The notes under the pieces were generated by a model. It was not told the origin of the DNA, made no database searches, and worked only from the letters and a program-made list of their open reading frames with translations. The position numbers and the translations under genes were made by a program. 11,998 bases of DNA, taken from the NCBI GenBank assembly GCA_003446295.1, contig DMBB01000237.1, positions 1 through 11,998 of the forward strand, given 5' to 3'. The DNA is from Erysipelotrichaceae bacterium. Lineage in GTDB: Bacteria > Bacillota_I > Bacilli_A > Erysipelotrichales > Erysipelotrichaceae. Below are positions 6,475-11,998 of this stretch, piece by piece (the stretch's first letter is position 1; each line of letters starts with the position of its first letter).

Positions 6475-7152
6475 ATGACTACAGAACTGCAGAACACGGG
6501 TGACAGCTTCGTAACTGCACCGGATGTTGCCTACTCAATTATCGTACAGAAAATTCTAGATGGGGAATTCCCCCCGGGAATGCAGCTTTCAAGAAGAAAG
6601 ATGGCTGAAATCACAAATGTCAGTGTGATCCCGGTAATCGAAGCGCTGAAAAGGCTTGAAGAAGACGGACTTGTAGAATCAAAGCCGAAATGGGGATCAT
6701 ACGTAACGATCCCTACAGTGGAGAAAGTAAATGATTCACTGGAAGCCAGGGAAGCAATCGAATGCCAGATAGCAAGGATACTGAGTGAGAGGATGACAGA
6801 TGAACAGTTCAATGAGTTGTATCAGATCGCAGAAAGGCTGGATACAGTTCCATATGCCGAAGACACGATCGAACTGTCAAGAAACGCACACCTCAGGTTT
6901 CACAAAACACTGGCGGAATTCTCAGGAAACGCAATGCTGGTGAACATGTTTGAACGGATCAATCTGTTCTGGATCCTCTGCAATGCGCTGACCGTCAGGG
7001 CGAAAGAAGTTGAATATCCCCGCTACTGGCATAGGAAGCTGATGGACGATATCCGCTCAGGAGATCCTGACAGGGCAGAAGCAAGTATGCGTGAACATGT
7101 AAGGGATTCCAAAGGCAGGATCATTGAGAGCGTACGAAACAGTCACTACTAA
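6475..7152 (+). CDS. GntR family transcriptional regulator, FadR/FCD subfamily
   Basis: The 225-residue protein has an N-terminal winged helix-turn-helix at about 16-78 (LSRRKMAE, then VIEALKRLEEDGLV, then a GSYV wing). A helical FCD effector domain follows, with the pattern H-x3-H (His139, His143), His186 and His208 that forms a metal and ligand site in this family. FCD regulators usually respond to small carboxylates and control adjacent catabolic genes. The frame is open from a TTG at 6418, but that codon is the -35 box; the ATG at 6475 gives the usual GntR N-terminus. Its ribosome site is weak (GGAAGG about 15 bases, AGG about 7 bases upstream). It lies divergent to the catabolic operon and upstream of the transporter, and TGTTATAACAG sites mark all three promoters. 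Position 139 is usually Asp in this subfamily, here His. Confidence 0.93.
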   Translation: MTTELQNTGDSFVTAPDVAYSIIVQKILDGEFPPGMQLSRRKMAEITNVSVIPVIEALKRLEEDGLVESKPKWGSYVTIPTVEKVNDSLEAREAIECQIARILSERMTDEQFNELYQIAERLDTVPYAEDTIELSRNAHLRFHKTLAEFSGNAMLVNMFERINLFWILCNALTVRAKEVEYPRYWHRKLMDDIRSGDPDRAEASMREHVRDSKGRIIESVRNSHY

Positions 7153-7161
7153 GATCAAACA

Positions 7162-7189
7162 TTGCCGGTTAAAACAATCACACCGGCAA
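7162..7189 (+). terminator. Hairpin after gntR, weak or partial terminator
   Basis: TTGCCGGT and ACCGGCAA form an 8-bp perfect stem with a 12-base loop, starting 10 bases after the gntR stop. Only scattered T residues follow (ATCTTATC), so full termination is doubtful. It may act as a leaky terminator or 3' stabiliser, allowing some read-through into tctC. Confidence 0.45.
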
Positions 7190-7192
7190 ATC

Positions 7193-7222
7193 TTATCAAC
7201 CTAGTGTTATAACAGGTATTAC
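7193..7222 (+). promoter_or_regulatory. Promoter and operator of the tctCBA transporter operon
   Basis: TGTTATAACA (7205-7214) is followed two bases later by TATTAC (7217-7222), a plausible -10. TTATCA at 7193-7198 is a weak -35 with an 18-bp spacer. The 20 bases 7204-7223 differ at one position from the catabolic operon promoter on the other strand. The rest of the leader to 7318 is AT-rich at first and shows no other clear signal apart from the GGAGG at 7307-7311. Confidence 0.65.
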
Positions 7223-7318
7223 AGTTATTACTTTTATTTTATTACTTAATTGCATGTCCCGGTCAAGAAAACGGATCATGCTGAAAACAGTGTGCACGTG
7301 TATTTTGGAGGAAAGACT

Positions 7319-8347
7319 ATGAAAAACAAGACACTGAAGGCAATTCTCGGAACAACAATGGCAGCATTACTCCTGGCTGGATGCAGCGGCGGATCTTCTT
7401 CCGGTGGATCTTCTTCCGGCGGATCTTCATCCGGCGGTTCAACAGCTCCCGAATCTTCTTATCCCGAAGGTGATATTCAGATGGTCGTACCGGTCGGAGC
7501 CGGCGGCGATACAGACGCAAACGCAAGACTTTTTGCCCAGTATGCAGAAAAGGAACTCGGCGTTGCAATCCCTGTCGTAAACGTGAAAGGTTCCTCCGGA
7601 ACAGTCGGTATGGAACAGGTCCGTACAGGTGAAGCAGATGGTTACCAGGCTCTGTTCTTCCACACAGAAGCGATGCTTCCGAAGATCGCAGGAATCTATG
7701 ACTATAATCTGGATGATTTCCGTCTCGCAGGTGTCTGCCTTCAGGCAAATACAACACTTCTGATCACACACAATGATTCCGGTTTCACAACACTTCAGGA
7801 ATTCATCGATGCAGCAAAAGCAGATCCGGGCAACATCGAATACGGTATGGCTGTCGGCGGATATCCTCAGCTCGTCGGTCTTGCACTTGAAAAAGAAGCA
7901 GGAATTGATCTGAACCTCGTAGATATCGGCGGCAACGCAGATAAGATCGCTGCACTTGCAGGTCACAATACAGACATCATCAACGTTGAATATGCACTTG
8001 TCAAAGACTACATCGCAACCGGAGAATTCATTCCGCTCGCACTGCTGTCCGCTGAACGCAACCCTCTGTTCAATGATATTCCTACAGCAAAAGAACAGGG
8101 CCTGAACATGGAATTCGGAAAATTCTTCTTCGTAGCATTCCCGAAGGACACACCGGATGATGCAGTCAATACATTCAGTGCAGCAATGAAGGCAGTTGTT
8201 GAAAACCCGGATTTCGTAAAAGCGGCTCAGGACTCCTATGCACTGACACCTGTATACATGGATCCGGCTGAAGCAACCGCTTATGCTAAGCAGATTGAAG
8301 AGAGCCTCCTGAAGTACGCAGATCTCTTTACCGCTGCCAATAACTGA
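7319..8347 (+). CDS. tctC: Tripartite tricarboxylate transporter substrate-binding lipoprotein (TctC/Bug family)
   Basis: This is the extracytoplasmic receptor of the transporter; it binds a carboxylate and delivers it to TctA/TctB. The 342-residue precursor has a short basic N-terminus, a hydrophobic stretch and the lipobox LAGC with Cys22 as the lipid anchor, as expected in a Gram-positive cell. A Ser/Gly linker of SSSGG repeats spans about 23-41. The binding domain has the Bug-family start IQMVVPVGAGGDTD (about 53-66), where the ligand carboxylate is gripped, followed by GSSGTVG (91-97) and a typical two-lobe body. The frame is open from 7250, but GGAGG at 7307-7311 lies seven bases before the ATG at 7319 and the lipoprotein signal begins there. 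Bug proteins bind many different carboxylates, so the ligand is not predictable; the neighbouring catabolic genes suggest a hydroxy or sugar acid. Confidence 0.93.
   Translation: MKNKTLKAILGTTMAALLLAGCSGGSSSGGSSSGGSSSGGSTAPESSYPEGDIQMVVPVGAGGDTDANARLFAQYAEKELGVAIPVVNVKGSSGTVGMEQVRTGEADGYQALFFHTEAMLPKIAGIYDYNLDDFRLAGVCLQANTTLLITHNDSGFTTLQEFIDAAKADPGNIEYGMAVGGYPQLVGLALEKEAGIDLNLVDIGGNADKIAALAGHNTDIINVEYALVKDYIATGEFIPLALLSAERNPLFNDIPTAKEQGLNMEFGKFFFVAFPKDTPDDAVNTFSAAMKAVVENPDFVKAAQDSYALTPVYMDPAEATAYAKQIEESLLKYADLFTAANN
7388..7441 (+). repeat. 15-bp tandem repeat coding a Ser-Gly linker in tctC
   Basis: A unit of GGCGGATCTTCTTCC is repeated about 3.5 times with few substitutions, coding GGSSS directly after the lipid-anchor Cys. 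The unit is a multiple of three, so changes in copy number would alter linker length without breaking the frame. Confidence 0.85.
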
Positions 8348-8380
8348 TAACTGACTCCCCGTTTAGGAGATTCCATTCCT

Positions 8381-8854
8381 ATGAAACAGTATTCTGATCT
8401 GATTACAGGTGCAGTCAGCCTGTTGATCGGGATCGCTCTTCTGGCGATGAGCATTCCGATCGGTATTCAGGAAAACAACTTAATCGGAGCAGCGTTTCTG
8501 CCGGAAATCGTCTCTGTTATTATCATTGCGCTGTCTCTGAAGCTGGTGTATGACGGCTTCAGAGCAGCTCAGGATTATGAAGAGACAGTACCTGAGTTTG
8601 TGAAAAATTATAAGGGTGCAGCAGTGATGATGGCCGCATGCATTCTGTATGCGGAACTTCTGAAACCGGTTGGATTCCTGATCACAAGTATTGTGTTCCT
8701 GTTTCTGACATTCTGTCTGATGACAAAAAAAGAAGAAACAAATTATCTGAAATTAGGCGCACTGACGATCGTATCGGTGTTTCTGATCTATTTTATCTTT
8801 ACCAAGTTCTTCGGGATCCGTCTCCCTGCCGGTATTCTGAAGGGAATCATTTAA
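8381..8854 (+). CDS. tctB: Tripartite tricarboxylate transporter small membrane subunit TctB
   Basis: This 157-residue membrane protein has hydrophobic segments at about 6-26, 37-57, 77-93, 96-114 and 124-142. The LPEIVS segment (40-45) and the C-terminal FGIRLPAGIL are typical of the TctB family. It is the small integral membrane partner of TctA in secondary, probably proton- or sodium-driven, carboxylate import. TAGGAG lies about 11 bases before the ATG, a rather long spacing. The gene stands between tctC (33-bp gap) and tctA (13-bp gap), the normal order for this system, and shares their transcript. Confidence 0.93.
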   Translation: MKQYSDLITGAVSLLIGIALLAMSIPIGIQENNLIGAAFLPEIVSVIIIALSLKLVYDGFRAAQDYEETVPEFVKNYKGAAVMMAACILYAELLKPVGFLITSIVFLFLTFCLMTKKEETNYLKLGALTIVSVFLIYFIFTKFFGIRLPAGILKGII

Positions 8855-8867
8855 GAGGAGCGTCATT

Positions 8868-10355
8868 ATGGGTGATATCTTAACCGGATTTGTATCAATT
8901 CTGAATCTTCCGATTCTGGCGTTGATCTTCCTCGGCGTTTTCATGGGTATTATCGTCGGTGCGATCCCCGGTCTGTCGGTAACGATGGGCGTTGCGCTGT
9001 TCCTGCCGATCACATTCGGCATGGAACCGATCGCCGGACTTGCGCTGCTGTGCGGTCTGTATATCGGTGGTACCTCGGGTGGTCTGATCTCCGCGATCCT
9101 TCTGAAAATGCCGGGTACTGCATCTTCAGTCGCTACTACATTTGACGGCCATCCGATGGCCATGAAAGGCGAAGCAGGAAAGGCACTCGGTATCGGTATC
9201 GTAGCCTCCTTCTTCGGAGGACTGATCAGCTATGTTATCCTGATGTTCCTGGCTCCGTTCATTGCCAGATTCGCTCTGAAGTTCGGACCGTATGAATATT
9301 TCTCGATCGCACTGTTCTCAATGACCATGATCGTATCACTGGCATCGGGTTCGATCGTAAAAGGCGTGCTCAGCGGCATGCTCGGATTCATCATTGCATT
9401 CGTCGGAATCGCGCCGATCACCAGCTTCCGCAGATTTACCTTCGGTATTTCTGATCTCAGTGCAGGTTTCTCGATCCTTCCTATTCTGATCGGATTCTTT
9501 GCCATAGCAGATATATTGGAGGCCCTGGAAAACAAGAACAAAAAGCAGGATCTGTCCACTCAGGATTTCAAGATCCGCGGGTTTGGGTTTACCAGGGATG
9601 ATATCAAAGGCCAGGGATTCAACTTCTTCGCGTCGACCCTGATCGGTACCGGCGTCGGCATCCTGCCGGGACTCGGCGGAAGTATCTGCAACCTGCTTGC
9701 GTATTCCGTATGCAGAGGACATTCCAAATATCCTGAAAAATACGGAACCGGCATCGTTGACGGACTGATCGCTTCCGAAGCTTCAAACAATGCCTGCACC
9801 GGCGGCGCGATGGTACCGCTGCTGACACTCGGGCTTCCGGGTGACAACACGACTGCGCTGATCCTGGCGGGATTCATGATCCACGGAATCACACCCGGAC
9901 CGCTGCTGTTCAGAACACAGGGTCCGCTGGTCTACGGTATTTTCGCAGCACTGCTGATCGCAAATGTAATGATGCTGCTGATCGAGTTCCTGGGAATCCG
10001 TGTCTTTATCAGAATCCTGCAGGTTCCGAAGAATATTCTTCTTCCGATCATTACCGTCTTCTGTGTTGTAGGCGCGTACGCAAACAACAACCGTGTATTT
10101 GATGTACTTGTCATGATGCTGTTCGGTATCCTCGGATGGGTCATGAAAAAAGCAAAGCTGCCGGTAGCCCCGACGATCCTTGCTTTCATTCTCTGCCCGA
10201 CACTGGAAACAAACCTGAGAAGAGGACTGATGAAGAGCCAGGGAAGCTTCCTGCCGTTCCTGACTTCTCCGATCTCCTGCGTGTTCATTGTATTGGCTGT
10301 TGTCATGCTTGCGTACAATATCAGAAAAGAGATACTGAACGCAAAGAAGGCATAA
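8868..10355 (+). CDS. tctA: Tripartite tricarboxylate transporter large membrane subunit TctA
   Basis: The 495-residue protein is a polytopic membrane permease of normal TctA length. It shows the two inverted-repeat halves of the family, each with a PG loop. The first half has VGAIPGLS (30-37), IGGTSGG (66-72), MPGTASS (81-87) and DGHPM (93-97). The second has GILPGLGG (264-271), EASNNACTGGAMVPLLTLG (304-322), LPGDNTTA (323-330) and GITPGPLLF (340-348). It forms the translocation path for the carboxylate delivered by TctC. AGAGGAG stands seven bases before the ATG. It closes the tctCBA operon, which ends at a hairpin terminator about 30 bases downstream. All signature segments are intact, so the transporter should be functional. 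Confidence 0.95.
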   Translation: MGDILTGFVSILNLPILALIFLGVFMGIIVGAIPGLSVTMGVALFLPITFGMEPIAGLALLCGLYIGGTSGGLISAILLKMPGTASSVATTFDGHPMAMKGEAGKALGIGIVASFFGGLISYVILMFLAPFIARFALKFGPYEYFSIALFSMTMIVSLASGSIVKGVLSGMLGFIIAFVGIAPITSFRRFTFGISDLSAGFSILPILIGFFAIADILEALENKNKKQDLSTQDFKIRGFGFTRDDIKGQGFNFFASTLIGTGVGILPGLGGSICNLLAYSVCRGHSKYPEKYGTGIVDGLIASEASNNACTGGAMVPLLTLGLPGDNTTALILAGFMIHGITPGPLLFRTQGPLVYGIFAALLIANVMMLLIEFLGIRVFIRILQVPKNILLPIITVFCVVGAYANNNRVFDVLVMMLFGILGWVMKKAKLPVAPTILAFILCPTLETNLRRGLMKSQGSFLPFLTSPISCVFIVLAVVMLAYNIRKEILNAKKA

Positions 10356-10385
10356 TAAATCAATTATCAGATTCAATATTCATCT

Positions 10386-10419
10386 GCTTCAGTCAGGGAT
10401 TATCCCGGCTGAAGCTTTT
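10386..10419 (+). terminator. Intrinsic terminator after tctA
   Basis: GCTTCAG pairs with CTGAAGC, and an inner GGGA/TCCC extends the stem with a small internal mismatch and a 3-base loop. TTTTATATTTT follows. It should end tctCBA transcripts. Its 3' edge touches the stop codon of the converging acyltransferase gene; in that direction no clean T-tract follows the stem. Confidence 0.75.
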
Positions 10420-11059
10420 ATATTTTCTGCGGCAGGTTCTCCAGTACATTACGGAAGTTCCGGTAAAACTCACCGATATGAACGCCGTCGATCAGCCGGT
10501 GGTTGACTTCCAGTGACATGCCCAGCACCAGCCTGCCGTTTTCTTCCTCATATTTTCCCCAGGTAATGCGGGGAATGCTGTCGGAGGGATCTGTCATTCC
10601 TTCATTGGTCAGTCCTGTTACATCGATCCAGGGGAGACAGGATATGAAGATCAGCTGGTCCGATTCCTTGCTTTCCACCAGGAAGCACTCCTGGGCAGAA
10701 GTGATCTCAGCAGCGGCCTTGCAGAATTCTTCAGGTGTTTTCACATCCCTGTCTACTGTTGCAATTCGGAACAGGGAACTGTTTTCAGGCATATAGGTAA
10801 AACTGGGATACCGTTTGTCCAGATGCCAGATGCCGTCCGAACGGATCGTATACAGAAACGCATCCGTACGGTTCATGGCTTCACTGACCGCCCATACCAT
10901 GACGTGATAGAAGGACAGATGGCATTCACGGGCATATCTCTTCAGTTCGGTGACATCTGCCCGGAATGTGACGGACCAGAACGGTTTTTCCGTATGAAGA
11001 AAATGCTCATACACTTCTTTCCGCTCCCAGGTTTCAAGTTCGATCTTAATATCACTCAT
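10418..11059 (-). CDS. CatA-like O-acetyltransferase (chloramphenicol acetyltransferase fold)
   Basis: The 213-residue protein has the length and landmarks of the CAT family. It carries an N-terminal ETWERKEVYEHF block (about 9-20), ITWGKY (165-170) and the catalytic NHRLIDG segment with His187 and Asp191-Gly192 (HxxxDG). CAT enzymes are cytosolic trimers that transfer acetyl from acetyl-CoA to a hydroxyl. The usual double His before the motif is Asn-His here. Many chromosomal CAT-like proteins of Bacillota have this form and no proven activity on chloramphenicol, so I do not call it a resistance gene. Its ATG overlaps the YigZ-family stop by 4 bp and a GAGGTGG site lies inside the upstream gene, so the two are translationally coupled. 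Confidence 0.85.
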   Translation of the reverse strand: MSDIKIELETWERKEVYEHFLHTEKPFWSVTFRADVTELKRYARECHLSFYHVMVWAVSEAMNRTDAFLYTIRSDGIWHLDKRYPSFTYMPENSSLFRIATVDRDVKTPEEFCKAAAEITSAQECFLVESKESDQLIFISCLPWIDVTGLTNEGMTDPSDSIPRITWGKYEEENGRLVLGMSLEVNHRLIDGVHIGEFYRNFRNVLENLPQKI

Positions 11060-11664
11060 GCCACTTCCACCTCTCTGAATGTATGTTCCACCAGTTCCGC
11101 TTCCGCTGCGCCTCTGGTCAGGTCTCGGATCGTGTCTGCGATACCGTCTTCCCGTGTTTCGAAAAGGCAGGTCACCTGATCACTGTAATCAAATTCCGCA
11201 TTTTCCGTATTTCTTCTGAGCCAGCCTTCCAGTTTGCCGGAAAGATCATAGGGAAACGTGATCTGCCATACATCTACCGGGACCTTATCAAGCTTTTTCG
11301 CTTCTGCCAGAGCATCCGTGACAGAACCGGAATAAGCCCGGATCAGTCCGCCTGCACCAAGCTTGATCCCTCCGAAATAACGGACGACACAGGCACATGT
11401 TGAAGAAAGCCCGCTCTTGCGTATGGCTTCCAGCATCGGAACGCCGGCTGTACCGGCAGGTTCATGGTTGTCGCTGGAGCGCTGGATCATGTCGTTTTCA
11501 CCTGTCATATAGGCAGTGCATACATGTGAAGCATCCGGAAATTCCTTCCGGATCTTTTCTATATATGCCCGTGCTTCCTCTTCGGAAAAAACCGGCGCAA
11601 CACAGGCAATAAATCTGGATCTGTTAATGACAGTTTCTTTTCGGAATTCTTCTTTCAGCCGCAT
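11056..11664 (-). CDS. yigZ: YigZ/IMPACT family protein (UPF0029)
   Basis: The 202-residue protein carries the UPF0029 signature GTAGVPML (71-78) followed by CVVRYFGGIKLGAGGLIRAY (92-111), preceded by the acidic SSDNHEPAG segment. A second, ferredoxin-like domain (about 135-202) follows, as in bacterial YigZ and Bacillus YvyE. Eukaryotic IMPACT relatives modulate GCN2 in translation control; the bacterial role is unresolved, and some are annotated as proline-peptidase-like. The Shine-Dalgarno AGGAGG stands 5 bases before the ATG at 11664, the strongest in the window. It is first in a two-gene operon with the CatA-like gene and divergent from mutL. Confidence 0.93.
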   Translation of the reverse strand: MRLKEEFRKETVINRSRFIACVAPVFSEEEARAYIEKIRKEFPDASHVCTAYMTGENDMIQRSSDNHEPAGTAGVPMLEAIRKSGLSSTCACVVRYFGGIKLGAGGLIRAYSGSVTDALAEAKKLDKVPVDVWQITFPYDLSGKLEGWLRRNTENAEFDYSDQVTCLFETREDGIADTIRDLTRGAAEAELVEHTFREVEVA

Positions 11665-11683
11665 GCAGACCTCCTTTCTGACA

Positions 11684-11689
11684 ATTATA
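11684..11689 (-). promoter_or_regulatory. Probable -10 box of the yigZ operon
   Basis: Consensus TATAAT on the minus strand lies 19 bases before the start codon, with room for the AGGAGG site between them. No good -35 is visible at 16-18 bp, so the promoter is supported by the -10 alone. Confidence 0.45.
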
Positions 11690-11692
11690 GTA

Positions 11693-11698
11693 TATAAT
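11693..11698 (+). promoter_or_regulatory. Probable -10 box of mutL
   Basis: Consensus TATAAT on the plus strand predicts transcription from about 11705, leaving a leader of roughly ten bases before the mutL ATG. No good -35 is visible. The box is only three bases from the opposing yigZ -10. Confidence 0.45.
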
Positions 11699-11715
11699 TT
11701 CTGCAGGTAGATATT

Positions 11716-11998
11716 ATGAGCAGAATTGTACAGTTGGATGAACAGACCGCGAATATGATCGCGGCAGGAGAAGTTGTTGAACGCCCCCAGGGTGTTGTGA
11801 AAGAACTGGTCGAGAATGCGATCGATGCAGGCAGTACAAGGATCACCATCGCTGTCAGGGAAGGCGGACTTGCCTCATTGACAGTCACGGATGACGGATG
11901 CGGCATGGACAGCAAGGATGCGGTCATGGCGTTCCAGAGGCATGCCACCAGCAAGATCCGTACCCAGACAGACCTGTGGCGGATCCATACGCTCGGTT
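11716..11998 (+). CDS. mutL: DNA mismatch repair protein MutL, N-terminal part (runs off the window)
   Basis: The frame opens at the ATG at 11716 and continues to the window edge, covering 94 residues. It contains the MutL hallmarks: [10 protein letters not shown] (15-24), the GHKL ATPase motif [10 protein letters not shown] (30-39) with the Mg-binding Asn34 region, DDGCGM (59-64, the DxGxG ATP lid-binding motif), and RHATSKI (75-81). MutL couples MutS mismatch recognition to strand incision; its N-terminal domain binds and hydrolyses ATP in the cytosol. The leader is short, with a weak AGG about 9 bases ahead of the start. mutS often adjoins mutL in Bacillota, but here the upstream neighbour is the divergent yigZ gene. 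Identification is secure; completeness cannot be judged. Confidence 0.97.
   Translation, partial: MSRIVQLDEQTANMIAAGEVVERPQGVVKELVENAIDAGSTRITIAVREGGLASLTVTDDGCGMDSKDAVMAFQRHATSKIRTQTDLWRIHTLG

Noticed and set aside
9783..10376. Minus-strand open frames under tctA
   Set aside because: The sequence is low-complexity, polar and Gln/Asp-rich, as expected when a hydrophobic membrane protein is read backwards.
10418..11059. Chloramphenicol resistance gene
   Set aside because: The fold and HxxxDG motif are present, but the chromosomal two-gene operon with yigZ and the absence of mobile elements point to a CatA-like enzyme of unknown substrate.

Overview
The window looks like a chromosomal segment of a Gram-positive (Bacillota) bacterium. 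Most genes have AGGAGG-type Shine-Dalgarno sequences. There is a diderm-independent lipoprotein signal on the solute-binding protein, a membrane-anchored GH25 muramidase, and mutL and a YigZ-family gene. Base composition is moderate. A gut Erysipelotrichales or Clostridia member is plausible, but that is an inference from style and not from a marker gene.

Layout. (1) 1-1090, minus strand: a HAD-superfamily hydrolase, overlapped by the 5' part of a tocopherol-cyclase-like gene that runs off the window. (2) 1139-2002, plus: a membrane-anchored GH25 lysozyme. It ends at a perfect 26-bp palindrome that serves as terminator for both converging units. (3) 2040-6239, minus: a tight five-gene operon. 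In transcription order it encodes a UPF0303 (GlcG/HbpS-like) protein, a Gfo/Idh/MocA oxidoreductase, an HpcH/HpaI aldolase, a sugar-phosphate isomerase/epimerase-type TIM barrel and a D-2-hydroxyacid dehydrogenase. (4) 6475-7152, plus: a GntR/FCD regulator. (5) 7319-10355, plus: a complete tripartite tricarboxylate transporter (TctC, TctB, TctA), closed by a hairpin terminator. (6) 10418-11664, minus: a YigZ-family gene and a CatA-like acyltransferase gene, overlapping by 4 bp. (7) 11716-11998, plus: the 5' end of mutL.

The centre of interest is 2040-10355. The transporter would import a carboxylate and the five minus-strand genes would catabolise it. The GntR/FCD protein between them very probably controls everything, because the sequence TGTTATAACAG occurs in each of the three promoters (catabolic operon, gntR, tctC) at the same place, immediately upstream of the -10 box. 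The two target promoters share a 20-bp block with one mismatch. The enzyme set suggests redox or epimerisation steps on a hydroxy-acid or sugar-acid, retro-aldol cleavage to pyruvate (or hydroxypyruvate) plus an aldehyde, and reduction of a 2-keto acid. No dehydratase and no kinase is present, so the route is not a standard aldarate or hexuronate pathway and the substrate is unknown.

No RNA genes, insertion sequences, CRISPR arrays, phage genes or attachment sites were seen. No gene-free stretch exceeds 300 bases.
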